This document shows positions 7,712 through 16,775 of a stretch of DNA of 64,000 bases, one piece after another. Under the pieces are notes generated by a model that saw nothing but the letters and a program-made list of their open reading frames with translations, did no database searches and was not told the DNA's origin. The stretch covers positions 2,195,501 through 2,259,500 of the forward strand of contig OX638327.1 in the NCBI GenBank assembly GCA_951812745.1, in the 5' to 3' direction. Numbering within the stretch: position 1 is the stretch's first letter; each line of letters begins with the position of its first letter. The stretch is from an uncultured Nitrospirales bacterium. Lineage in GTDB: Bacteria; Nitrospirota; Nitrospiria; Nitrospirales; UBA8639. The translations under genes and the position numbers were made by a program.

Positions 7712-10624
7712 TCAAGCTATTTGCCGGCGAACCAGATCCTGAAAGATGCCCTCGGTTGCCACCAGTTCGTTAAACGACCCTTCCTGGACCACCTTTCCGG
7801 AACGCATCACGTAGATGCGATCCGCTTGACGTAGCGTGGAAAGGCGGTGGGCGATAACGATCCGCGTCGAGGTAAGCCCCATGAGATTGACCATGATTTT
7901 GGATTGGCTGTCGTTGTCGAGCCAGTTTGTGGCTTCGTCGAGCAGCAGGATACGGGGATTACTGATCAACGCGTGGGCGATCATGATGCGCTGGCTCTCA
8001 CCTCCCGACGTGACGCTGGCACTCGCGCCCACGGGCGTCAACATCTGCATCGGCATCGCCGCGATCTCGCGGTCGACGGCCGCGAGTCTGGCTGCCTGCC
8101 ACGCATCCTCGGTGGTTGCTTCTTCATGGCCCCCGATGATGTTGTCGCACAGGTCTTGCGGATGGAGTTGCACTTCCTGCGGAACCGTGCCGATCTGCCG
8201 ACGTACCTGCTTAATATTGAGGTGTTTGAGATCACGGCCGTCATAGTACACCGATCCGGCAGACGGCTGCTCCAACCCGAGCGCCAGCCGGAAGAGCGTA
8301 CTCTTGCCGGACCCCGACTCACCGGCAATAGCAACGAATTCGCCGGGACGAACACGAATCGAGACATCGTCGAGGATCAACGGACCATCGGGGTCATACT
8401 GGAAGGAGACGTGGTCGAACACGATTTCGCCGCCCAGAGTCCCGACGGGTTCTCCCTCAACGCTCGTTTCCGGAGGCTCGTCGAGGAACGGCTGCACCTG
8501 CTCCAATGCCGGCATGATGGCGGCAACGGCGCTGAACGATGTCCCCAGGCGGACTACCGACGCCTGGAACACCATGAACACGGTGTAGATGACGAGAAAG
8601 TCTCCGACCGTAATGGTCTCCAATAGCGTTGTCGCCAGGAGCAGCACCGCCCCGGCAAGGAACGGCAGCGCGGCGCCGAATGCCTGCAAATGCGTTTCAT
8701 AGGCGCCAAGTTCCAACTCCGCGTGCTTCTGCTGGCGGTAATCCCGTGCCCAGACTGCAAACGCCGACCCTTCCGCGCCGTCGACACGTAGCTTGGAAAT
8801 ACCGTTGATGAGTTGAAACAGCTGGCCGGCCAGACCGTGGACGGCCTGGATCACCCGCCCGTGGGGCGATATCTGTTGCAGGCCAAGAACCAGGGTCACG
8901 ATCAGAGACAGGAGACCAAAGGCCGCGACCACCCCACCCAGCGTGGCATCATAGAGGAAGATCAGCAAGAACGCGGGCGATAGGAACACGATCGACAATA
9001 CGGCGTTGGCGACGACGGCCTGCACGGCGTCGCGAAGATTCTGGAACGTCATCCCCCGCATGGCGAGGTCGCCAGCCGGGTAGCGATGCAGGAAGCTGGG
9101 AGGCAGCCGGAGCAAACGGTCCCAGAACGCAGCTTCGATCCGGGACGTCGCGCGTCCTTCGAGGCGCATCAGTGCCGTTCCTTGGAGGACGTGCAGCAGC
9201 GTCCCGATCAAGGCGAACGCCGCCAGTGCCACGGTCACCACGTACAAGAGGCCGGTTTCGCCGGTCGGGATCACCTCGTCCACGATGAAACCCAGTACCA
9301 CGGCAGGCAGCAACATGACCAGACCGCCCAGTAGCCCGGTCAATACGAAGCGCATGAAGTCGGCGGTCAGCCCTTTTCCGGCGACCCGGAGCAGGTCTCG
9401 CGGCCCGGCGCTGGCGGACGGCAGCGGCTGATAGAACAGCCATGCGTCGGCACGGAACGATTTGGCACGTTCGGCCGTGACCCTGGTCTGGCGCCCGGCG
9501 GGATCCACTTCCCGATAGTGTCCCAGCAGCCCGCCCGGCAACAAGACCACGGGCTGGTCGTCGTCCGCCCGAAACGCCAACATCGCGCCGCTGTCACCGA
9601 TCCACCACCTGTCTTCCTGGTCGAGCCGCACCCGCCGGCCACGTACTCCGGACGCGTCCAGCACGTCACGGAGGACAGCGGTCGAATCGGACGTGCCCGT
9701 CCTCGTGGGCCATTTGAAGTCGATCCCCTCATGTTGACCGATAGTCCGCAGGGCTTCGAGCAGGGCTGAATCGCTCGCAACGGCGGACCCCGGTTCCAAC
9801 AGGCCGTACAAGTTGAACAGGCGACGCCGGGCACCTTCCTCATCGGTGCGGCGGTTGGTTGCCCGCGCCCGTTCCAGGTTCGCTTGATCCACGACCGCCA
9901 GGCGGCGGTTGAGTCGCTCCAGGGAGAACGCCACGGCGTGGAAATGTGACAGGGCGGGCAGCAGAAGGCTTTCTTCAGCGAGCGTTTCGGAGGACCGGGC
10001 GGAAAGCTGTATCTCTTCCGTCAGAGTGAGCCAACTGAAGGGCGTGAGCGGTATCGCGGCCGAGGCGGCTCCACTTTTGCTCTGCGCCGCGTCGATCAGG
10101 CTCATGAACAGTCCCACGCCTGGCGTCAACTCCGACACCCATACCACTTCTCGCTGCGTTGAAAGCTTGCCGTCTTTTGCGGCCGGGGCCACTCCGGACT
10201 CAACGAGTACATCCGGGCGTGGCCGGGGCAGGACGTCTCGTGACAGCATGGCGGAAACGTCCATGACCCATGCGTCGACGTGCTTTGCCAATTCGGCATT
10301 CCGGACCGCGTTCAGGCTGCTGACCGGGAGGCGCCGCAGCACTGTGCCCGGCAACCCCTTTGCGATCAGGCTGAAAGTCGTCTCGCCCGCCTGAGGCAGC
10401 ACGCCGGGCAGGAGACGGCCGGAAACAGCTCGCAGCAGGTGCTGCTGCGCCGATTGCTCCACTCCATCCAGGTGCTCGACCAGAAACAGGTCGACGGCGC
10501 CTTTGTCGATGAACCAGACGAATTGCGGATCGTTCATCTCCAATGGCAAATTGCCGGCGCAGGGCACGGGGATTCCCGATTCAGCGGCGAGGTCGGCGAG
10601 CGAGCGGCGTTCCGGCGTCGTCAT
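7712..10624 (-). CDS. NHLM system ABC transporter, permease/ATP-binding protein without peptidase
   Basis: A 970-residue protein matching the NHLM ABC transporter type TIGR03797. The first ~410 residues are a cytosolic regulatory/docking part typical of this family, in which no peptidase motif is seen. About residues 425-700 form the membrane domain with several helices (for example VLGFIVDEVIPTGETGLLYV). The nucleotide-binding domain is C-terminal: Walker A GESGSGKST, signature region SGGESQRI, Walker B ILLLDEATNWLD, and H-loop IAHRLS. It pairs with the peptidase-containing ABC protein 4 bp upstream to export NHLP-leader peptides. The gene order HlyD, peptidase-ABC, ABC on one strand is the standard NHLM arrangement, and this is the last gene before the precursor. 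Confidence 0.93.
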   Translation of the reverse strand: MTTPERRSLADLAAESGIPVPCAGNLPLEMNDPQFVWFIDKGAVDLFLVEHLDGVEQSAQQHLLRAVSGRLLPGVLPQAGETTFSLIAKGLPGTVLRRLPVSSLNAVRNAELAKHVDAWVMDVSAMLSRDVLPRPRPDVLVESGVAPAAKDGKLSTQREVVWVSELTPGVGLFMSLIDAAQSKSGAASAAIPLTPFSWLTLTEEIQLSARSSETLAEESLLLPALSHFHAVAFSLERLNRRLAVVDQANLERARATNRRTDEEGARRRLFNLYGLLEPGSAVASDSALLEALRTIGQHEGIDFKWPTRTGTSDSTAVLRDVLDASGVRGRRVRLDQEDRWWIGDSGAMLAFRADDDQPVVLLPGGLLGHYREVDPAGRQTRVTAERAKSFRADAWLFYQPLPSASAGPRDLLRVAGKGLTADFMRFVLTGLLGGLVMLLPAVVLGFIVDEVIPTGETGLLYVVTVALAAFALIGTLLHVLQGTALMRLEGRATSRIEAAFWDRLLRLPPSFLHRYPAGDLAMRGMTFQNLRDAVQAVVANAVLSIVFLSPAFLLIFLYDATLGGVVAAFGLLSLIVTLVLGLQQISPHGRVIQAVHGLAGQLFQLINGISKLRVDGAEGSAFAVWARDYRQQKHAELELGAYETHLQAFGAALPFLAGAVLLLATTLLETITVGDFLVIYTVFMVFQASVVRLGTSFSAVAAIMPALEQVQPFLDEPPETSVEGEPVGTLGGEIVFDHVSFQYDPDGPLILDDVSIRVRPGEFVAIAGESGSGKSTLFRLALGLEQPSAGSVYYDGRDLKHLNIKQVRRQIGTVPQEVQLHPQDLCDNIIGGHEEATTEDAWQAARLAAVDREIAAMPMQMLTPVGASASVTSGGESQRIMIAHALISNPRILLLDEATNWLDNDSQSKIMVNLMGLTSTRIVIAHRLSTLRQADRIYVMRSGKVVQEGSFNELVATEGIFQDLVRRQIA

Positions 10625-10628
10625 CAGG

Positions 10629-12830
10629 CTAGCCCTCTTGGACGAGCCGGTAGTACAACCCGGTTTCGTCCGTCATCAGTTCGTCATGGGTGCCGCGCTG
10701 CACTTCCACTCCCTTATCGAGAACAATGATCTCGTCGCAGTCCCGGACCGTGCTCAGCCGGTGCGCGACGATCAGGCAACTGCAACCCCTGCGACGCAAC
10801 GCGTCGTCGACGGACTCTTCGGTGGCGGCGTCGAGAGCGCTCGTCGCCTCATCCAGAATCAGCACCGTCGGGTTGCCGATCAGCGACCGGGCAATTTCCA
10901 TTCGCTGCCGTTGGCCCCCGCTGAAGTTGCCCCCATCTTCTTCAACCTGCGTCGCATAGCCCAGCGGTCGACTGAGGATTTCATCGTGGATGCAGGCGTC
11001 CCGGGCGGCATCCACCACATCATCGTCGGGAACGGCGGGGTTCCACAGAGTGATGTTTTCGCGCACGGTAGCGGAGAAGAGGATGACGTGCTGGTCTACC
11101 ATCGACAAGGAGCGCGACAGCACTTCGCCGGAAATCTCATGTCGTGGACGGCCGTCGAACAGGATTTCACCGGACCAAGGATGGTAGAGGCCGGAGACGA
11201 GGCGCGACAGCGTCGATTTCCCGGAGCCGCTTGGACCGACCACGGCGACCCGCTGCCCCGGCTTGATGACCAGATTGAAATCCTTGATTAACGGCGGTCG
11301 GCCCCGATTGTATCCGAAGGTCACGCCGCGTAATTCCACTTGGCCAGCCAGCCGCAACCGCCCATTGAATGTGGCAAGGGCCTCCGATGCCTGGCGTTGA
11401 CGCGTCAAACTTGGCTCTTCGAAGGTTTCCGTGATGTCGTCCAGGCGCTGCAAATCGGTCTCGAGCGCCTGACGCTCGTCGGCGAACCCGACGAAGCGCC
11501 CGACGGGCTCCAGGAACATGACCGCCACGATGTAAAATGCCACCAGTGCGCCCAGCGTCAACTCGCCGGCCATGACCTGAGTTGCGCCGAAGGCCAGCAC
11601 TACTACGTTGCCCAGAACCATGAACAGGCCCGGCAAGGCCGCGTTGACGTGGCTCAGTTCGGAGAATCGCTGGCGTGCGGCCAACTCCCGGGCCTGATGG
11701 CCGCCCCAGCGCGAAAAGAAGTGGTCGTCCGAGGCGGTGATCCGCAGGCGGTCCGTCTGGTTCAGCATCAATGTGCCAACGCCAACCAGCAACCCCTGCT
11801 CGCGTCGCAAGGCATGGCTCTCGTCGGTCCGGATGCGGGTGATGACGCGCACAAGCACCCCATTCAGCACCGCCAGGCCCAGAACGATCAGCGCCAGCGT
11901 CGGATCGTACGTCAGCATGACGGCCAGAAACACCACGCTCATGGCGATTTCGATCAGCACGCCGAGAAAATGCTCCGACAAGCCTTTGGCGATCTTGTCG
12001 ATGGACAGGACGCGAACCGTCAGTTCACCGACAAGCCGGTGGTTGAAATACTCTATTGGCAGCCGCAGCAATTGCGACAGATAACGATTTCCGGCAATCA
12101 CTGAAATCCGGATGGACAGGCGTTGCAGACACCACTGCTTCAGCCAGGTGAGTCCGTAGACCAGGATGGCGGCGGCAGCCAGCACCCCGGCTACGAGTTC
12201 CCCCCAAGGCGCATTCTCTCCAAGCACCCGATCCACGAATATGCGCAGTATCGCCGGCGTGACGAGGGCCAGCACGGCCAGCATCAGGCCGCATGCGATC
12301 GCATACGCCAGACCGCCCCAGGCGCCGTGCAACCAGACCGGGATACGTTGCAGGATGTTGGGCTGAACGCCTCCCCGCTGGAACTCCGGCCCGGGATTGA
12401 ATTGCAGGACAATCCCCGAAAAGCTCGTACCGAACTCTTCCGCGGAAACCTTGCTGCGACCCGTGGCCGGGTCGTTGAGATAGAAGTGTTTGCGATCAAA
12501 GCCTTCCAGGATGAGGAAGTGGTTGAACTCCCAGAACAGAATAAGCGGAAGCGGCATATTCCTGAGTTGGTGGACGTGGACGCTCCGGCCCTTGCACTCA
12601 AGCCCATAGGACCTGGCGGCCCGTGCGATGCCGGCGGCGGTGGATCCGTCCCGGCTGACCTCGCACTTGTCGCGCAACTCGGTAAATGGCACCCAGCGGC
12701 CGAAGTAGGCGAGTACGCTGCCAAGGCACGTAGCGCCGCACTCGGTTGAATGCGTCTGCAGCAGGAGTGGAGTGGTGATACGCCGCTTCTCGTTTGACTT
12801 CGCTGATTCTTTCGCGTCGTACCAGAACAT
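10629..12830 (-). CDS. NHLM system ABC transporter with C39 peptidase domain
   Basis: A 733-residue protein of the TIGR03796 type. The N-terminal C39 peptidase has its cysteine in HSTECGATCLGSVL near residue 32, histidine in FNHFLILEGF near 105-114, and aspartate in LNDPATG. A six-helix membrane domain follows (about 170-450), then an ATPase domain with Walker A VGPSGSGKST, signature FSGGQRQRMEIARSL, Walker B LILDEATSALD and the H-loop VAHRLS. All key residues are present, so the enzyme should be able to cut the precursor leader and export the product. It adjoins the second ABC protein downstream and the HlyD-like gene upstream (stop and start touch), indicating one transcript. Confidence 0.95.
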   Translation of the reverse strand: MFWYDAKESAKSNEKRRITTPLLLQTHSTECGATCLGSVLAYFGRWVPFTELRDKCEVSRDGSTAAGIARAARSYGLECKGRSVHVHQLRNMPLPLILFWEFNHFLILEGFDRKHFYLNDPATGRSKVSAEEFGTSFSGIVLQFNPGPEFQRGGVQPNILQRIPVWLHGAWGGLAYAIACGLMLAVLALVTPAILRIFVDRVLGENAPWGELVAGVLAAAAILVYGLTWLKQWCLQRLSIRISVIAGNRYLSQLLRLPIEYFNHRLVGELTVRVLSIDKIAKGLSEHFLGVLIEIAMSVVFLAVMLTYDPTLALIVLGLAVLNGVLVRVITRIRTDESHALRREQGLLVGVGTLMLNQTDRLRITASDDHFFSRWGGHQARELAARQRFSELSHVNAALPGLFMVLGNVVVLAFGATQVMAGELTLGALVAFYIVAVMFLEPVGRFVGFADERQALETDLQRLDDITETFEEPSLTRQRQASEALATFNGRLRLAGQVELRGVTFGYNRGRPPLIKDFNLVIKPGQRVAVVGPSGSGKSTLSRLVSGLYHPWSGEILFDGRPRHEISGEVLSRSLSMVDQHVILFSATVRENITLWNPAVPDDDVVDAARDACIHDEILSRPLGYATQVEEDGGNFSGGQRQRMEIARSLIGNPTVLILDEATSALDAATEESVDDALRRRGCSCLIVAHRLSTVRDCDEIIVLDKGVEVQRGTHDELMTDETGLYYRLVQEG

Positions 12831-13721
12831 TCAGAACCAGTCGTGGTCGAAGAGTTCGGCCGGCGCGTGCCGGCCAAGCATGATGCGTACGCGACATGAA
12901 GTACCGTCCGGCACGGACAGGTCTGATGCCTGGTGGAGGATCACGTCGACTCGATGCGCGGAGTCCGCTACCGCAGGCTGGAACGCCGCCAGCCAGTTGG
13001 ACAGCGGCCCGGGGGTCACGGAAGCAATTTCCCCATGGAACCGTCGCGTCGTGCCGTCCGGCATCCCAACCTCGACCGATGCGGGCATGCCCGGTTGAAG
13101 GCGTTGCGCCATGCCCGAGGCGACCCGTAGCACTGCTTGTAGCGGCCGGTCTTCTGCGGCGCGGAGTTGTGCGACGGCACTGCCGGCCGGCATGTATTCT
13201 CCGGGGGCCGGCAGCAAGGCCATGATCTCGCCTCCAATTTGGCTAACGATCAACTCCCGCGTGGAGCGCTGCGCCTCCATCTGCAGCAATGCCACCTGGG
13301 CCGAGGCCAGCAGCGAACGCAAGGCGCTGACGTTTCCGCCGACTTGTCTGAGTTCCGTCTCCAGCAGTTCCATCCGGTTGCGCAGAGATGTGGTCTCGCG
13401 ATCCAACTCCGGCACACTCTGCCGGGCGATCGGATCGCCAGCCTCGACGCGGTCTCCGGGAACGACCAGAAATTCCACGAGATATCCGGGCTCGGTCGAG
13501 ACGATCTCGTGGCGAGCTCCCGGCTCGATCAGGATGCCGTCGATCATCACGCCGTGGACGATGCTGCCGAACTGCGCCCAAGCGACGAGCGCCAGAACAA
13601 CCAGGCCGATCCCGGCCAGAATCATGCGTTCGTGAGGCGCCGTGATTCTCAGAAGATGGTCGAGCTGTTGCCGCTTGTTCCTGTTGCTGGCGGCTGCCTC
13701 GAGAAACGGGTTGTCGAACAT
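12831..13721 (-). CDS. NHLM system secretion adaptor (HlyD-like)
   Basis: A 296-residue membrane-fusion protein of the NHLM type (TIGR03794). Residues 1-30 are cytosolic, a single membrane helix lies at about 33-55 (ERMILAGIGLVVLALVAW), and the periplasmic part includes the half-lipoyl motif VEFLVVPGDRVEAGDPIAR near 96, a coiled-coil hairpin with REL/ETELRQVGGNV segments, and a C-terminal beta domain. It joins the inner-membrane ABC pair to the periplasm. It is the first gene of the exporter operon and ends exactly where the peptidase-ABC gene starts. The 224-bp gap upstream separates it from nth and contains an AT-rich stretch (about 13780-13840) that may hold the operon promoter. Confidence 0.9.
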   Translation of the reverse strand: MFDNPFLEAAASNRNKRQQLDHLLRITAPHERMILAGIGLVVLALVAWAQFGSIVHGVMIDGILIEPGARHEIVSTEPGYLVEFLVVPGDRVEAGDPIARQSVPELDRETTSLRNRMELLETELRQVGGNVSALRSLLASAQVALLQMEAQRSTRELIVSQIGGEIMALLPAPGEYMPAGSAVAQLRAAEDRPLQAVLRVASGMAQRLQPGMPASVEVGMPDGTTRRFHGEIASVTPGPLSNWLAAFQPAVADSAHRVDVILHQASDLSVPDGTSCRVRIMLGRHAPAELFDHDWF

Positions 13722-13945
13722 CGGTTGCCGTTCCCAAATTAATGGTCAGGACCCGACCAAACCACCGTCGAGTCATAAACCTAATAAAAAAATGGTATTG
13801 TACTATATCGTTTGTTCAAATATTGGCTCAAAATCTATGTGTCTCGCCCTCATGTCCAAAGAAACATGAAGGTTCACGAAGCCATGATGCCAGAACCATG
13901 GACTTTGTCAAGAACCACGCCGGCAGGAGCAATGACTCACGACGC

Positions 13946-14602
13946 CTACCGGGAGGTTCGTACGCCGACTCTCTTGCAGTATTGGCTGATCGGGCATTGG
14001 CTGCAGAACGGCGAAATGGGTCGACAGAGGTGTTGCCCAAAGGGAACCAACCAGTCATTGAAGGTGATCCAATATTTCGCGGGCAGTTTTTGTCGGAGAA
14101 CGCGTTCGGTTTCCTCAGGGTTCCTGGTTTGAACGTAGCCCCACCGGTTACTGATCCGGTGTACGTGGATATCCACGCAAATCCCGGGCTTCCGATATCC
14201 GACGGTCACCACCAGATTGGCCGTCTTGCGGCCGACGCCCTTCAACATCAGGAGTTCTTCGATGGTATCCGGAACCCGTCCCCCAAAGTCCCGGAGCAGG
14301 GTTTGGCAAATCGCCCGAATCTGTTTGGCTTTGTTTTTGTAAAATCCCACCGGATAGATGGCCTTCTCTATCGTTTTGATGGGTAGCACCCTCATACGCT
14401 CCGGCGTGTCGGCTAACCGGAATAAGCGTTGGCTGGCCTCGGTCGTGGTGTGATCCTTGGTCCGGAGACTCAGAAGACAGGCAATCAAAATGCGGAAGGG
14501 GTCGCGGGTTTCCCGGGCCACGACGCCAAGCACGGGTTCTTTCCAGCGGCGAATGGTTTTCTTGACTTCGGAGACGACCGCGTGAATATGAGAATCACGC
14601 AT
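13946..14602 (-). CDS. nth: endonuclease III (DNA glycosylase/AP lyase)
   Basis: A 218-residue base-excision repair enzyme that removes oxidised pyrimidines. The helix-hairpin-helix LKGVGRKTANLV contains the catalytic lysine, the catalytic aspartate is in CVDIHVHRISNRWG, and the C-terminal iron-sulfur loop has the exact spacing C-x6-C-x2-C-x5-C. The frame is open up to 14686, but that start would overlap rpsU and adds an N-terminal sequence unlike the family; the ATG at 14602 gives the usual length, although neither start has a clear ribosome-binding site. The gene lies just after rpsU on the same strand. Confidence 0.93.
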   Translation of the reverse strand: MRDSHIHAVVSEVKKTIRRWKEPVLGVVARETRDPFRILIACLLSLRTKDHTTTEASQRLFRLADTPERMRVLPIKTIEKAIYPVGFYKNKAKQIRAICQTLLRDFGGRVPDTIEELLMLKGVGRKTANLVVTVGYRKPGICVDIHVHRISNRWGYVQTRNPEETERVLRQKLPAKYWITFNDWLVPFGQHLCRPISPFCSQCPISQYCKRVGVRTSR

Positions 14603-14658
14603 GAAGGATGGTGGGGCGTTGAACCGGAAGGAATGGGGATATGACGGAACGGTGTGAA

Positions 14659-14853
14659 CTAACGAAACGCACGCTTTGCCAACCATTTTTGTCGTCGCCG
14701 GGCCGCTTCCCGCTCTTTGGCTTTCCGCTTCACACTCGGCTTTTCGTAAAAACGTCGGCGTTTCAATTCACGAAACAAACCATCGGCTGCGAGTTTCTTC
14801 TTCGCAACACGAAGAGCTTTCTCGACATTGTTGTTCACTACCTTGATTTCCAT
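14659..14853 (-). CDS. rpsU: 30S ribosomal protein S21
   Basis: A 64-residue, strongly basic protein beginning MEIKVVNNNVEKALRVAKKK and containing the S21 core LFRELKRRRFYEKPSVKRK. It binds the 30S subunit and helps in translation initiation. A GAGGG ribosome-binding site stands five bases before the ATG. The 252-bp region upstream (14854-15105) holds a small inverted repeat (GCCTGT / ACAGGC near 14929-14953) and AT-rich sequence fit for a promoter, but no gene. nth follows downstream. Confidence 0.96.
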   Translation of the reverse strand: MEIKVVNNNVEKALRVAKKKLAADGLFRELKRRRFYEKPSVKRKAKEREAARRRQKWLAKRAFR

Positions 14854-15105
14854 TGTCCCTCTTTGATGGGTAAAAGTTCCTTATCTCTGACTCCGGCGGC
14901 GGACGCTATCATACTGTTTCCGCGAGAGACAAGTTTGCCTGTAAGAGACAGGCTAATGCAAGAACATCTTATAAAGTCAATAAATTCAACTTGTTATGGT
15001 AAATATTTTTTGAAAACTGCTGCGGTCCTTAAAAGATGACCGGGTGATGTTTATTAAATGTAAATACGCAAATCGAATCAAGAAATTCTTGGGGGCTATA
15101 CGTGA

Positions 15106-16494
15106 TCAGGTATCTTTGAGGGCGGCGATAATGTCCAGCACCATCTTTTTCCCATCGCCGAACAGCATGAGGGAATTGTCCAACGCAAACAGAGGATTCG
15201 GGATCCCGGCAAAGCCGGGGCTCAAACTCCGTTTGATAATCACCACGGTTTTCGCCTTATCCACGTCGATGATCGGCATTCCGGCGATGGCACTCGTGGG
15301 ATCGGTCCTGGCCAAAGGATTGACCACGTCATTCGCGCCGATGATCAGGGCCACGTCGATTTGATCGATGTAGGGATTAATGTCGTCCATGTCTTTGAGG
15401 GCCTCATAGGGCACGTCGGCTTCGGCCAACAGGACGTTCATGTGGCCCGGCATGCGACCGGCCACGGGATGGACGGCGTATTCCACCTCAATGCCGCGCT
15501 CGTTGAGGAGTGAGGCGAGGTTGGCCACGGGGTGCTGGGCTTGGGAGACCGCCATGCCGTACCCCGGAACGATGGCCACGCGTCGAGCCGCGTCGAAGAG
15601 GAGCGCGACCTCTTCCGGCGAAGCGGCCTTGACCCGGCCGGCGTACACCTCGTCCGCAGTCGCCCCTCCGCCCGTGGGAGCCAGCACGCCAAAGAGGACG
15701 TTGGTCAGGGACCGGTTCATGGCTTTACACATGATTTGCGTCAGGATCAAGCCCGACGCGCCGACAAGGGATCCGGTAATGATCAGGACGTTGTTGGAGA
15801 GGACAAATCCCGTTGCGGCAGCCGCCAATCCGGAGTAGGAATTCAAGAGCGCGACCACGACGGGCATGTCGGCCCCGCCGATCGGAATCACGAGCAGGAC
15901 TCCAAGAACGGCAGCCACAATCACCAGCAGCCCGTAGAGGAGGATATTGGCGGGGTCCATGACCACCCCTGCACTCAACGCGAGGGCAAGAATCGCCAAC
16001 GCCGCATTGATGACTTGTTGGCCTGAAAACAGGACGGCATTTTCATTGACGAGGCCTTTGAGTTTTCCAAAGGCCACCAGACTGCCCCAAAACGTGACGG
16101 CTCCGATCAGCCCGGAGGCCGCAATAGCCACGGAGACCTGTACGAGAGGGATTCCGCCATTGAGCGTGCTTTCGATCAGGGCGGCCCCGGCCACCAACAC
16201 CGAGGCAATACCGCCAAACCCGTTGAACAACGCCACGAGTTCCGGCATGGACGTCATTTCGATTTTCACGGCCAGGATGGCCCCTATCGCCGCACCGATG
16301 ACGATCCCGATGAGGATGACTTCGAATCCGACGATGTTGTGATCCGTGAGCGTGATGACGATGGCGAGCAGCATGCCGCACGATCCGAGCAGGTTGCCTC
16401 GAACGGCGGTGCGTGGATGGGTCAGGCCCTTCAGCCCGAAAATAAAGAGAACTGCGGCAACGAGGTATCCTCCATTGATGAGTATATCGGTCAT
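15106..16494 (-). CDS. pntB: NAD(P) transhydrogenase subunit beta
   Basis: A 462-residue subunit of the proton-translocating transhydrogenase (hydride transfer between NADH and NADP+ driven by proton motive force). The N-terminal half has about eight or nine membrane helices (domain II); the C-terminal third is the NADP(H)-binding domain III with VPGYGMAVSQAQHPV, GRMPGHMNVLLAEADVPY and the block IIGANDVVNPLA. The gene overlaps the small membrane subunit by four bases. It would supply NADPH for biosynthesis next to the respiratory genes of this window. Confidence 0.96.
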   Translation of the reverse strand: MTDILINGGYLVAAVLFIFGLKGLTHPRTAVRGNLLGSCGMLLAIVITLTDHNIVGFEVILIGIVIGAAIGAILAVKIEMTSMPELVALFNGFGGIASVLVAGAALIESTLNGGIPLVQVSVAIAASGLIGAVTFWGSLVAFGKLKGLVNENAVLFSGQQVINAALAILALALSAGVVMDPANILLYGLLVIVAAVLGVLLVIPIGGADMPVVVALLNSYSGLAAAATGFVLSNNVLIITGSLVGASGLILTQIMCKAMNRSLTNVLFGVLAPTGGGATADEVYAGRVKAASPEEVALLFDAARRVAIVPGYGMAVSQAQHPVANLASLLNERGIEVEYAVHPVAGRMPGHMNVLLAEADVPYEALKDMDDINPYIDQIDVALIIGANDVVNPLARTDPTSAIAGMPIIDVDKAKTVVIIKRSLSPGFAGIPNPLFALDNSLMLFGDGKKMVLDIIAALKDT

Positions 16495-16772
16495 GATTTC
16501 TTTTTGAACATTTCCAGCATGCGGTTGGTCACCATAAAGCCGCCGACGACGTTAATGGTCGCAAAGACAACCGCGAGCCCGCCAAGCACGGTCGTCAACA
16601 CCGTCTGTTGGCTGCCTGCCGACAGAATGGCTCCCACGAGCGTGATGCCCGAGATGGCGTTGGCGCCTGACATGAGCGGGGTGTGCAGTGTAGGCGGAAT
16701 CTTGGTGATGATTTCAAAGCCCACGAAGATGGCCAAGACGAAAATCGTAATACCGGAAATCAACAACTCCAT
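16491..16772 (-). CDS. pntA2: NAD(P) transhydrogenase subunit alpha, membrane part
   Basis: A 93-residue membrane protein with three helices, matching the part of domain II that is fused to the C-terminus of PntA in Escherichia coli but encoded separately in many bacteria. Diagnostic segments are VGFEIITKIPPTLHTPLMSGANAISGIT and the glycine-rich helix GGLAVVFATINVVGGF. It lies between pntA1 (3-bp gap) and pntB (overlap), so the three subunits are made together. Confidence 0.95.
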   Translation of the reverse strand: MELLISGITIFVLAIFVGFEIITKIPPTLHTPLMSGANAISGITLVGAILSAGSQQTVLTTVLGGLAVVFATINVVGGFMVTNRMLEMFKKKS

Positions 16773-16775
16773 GGC

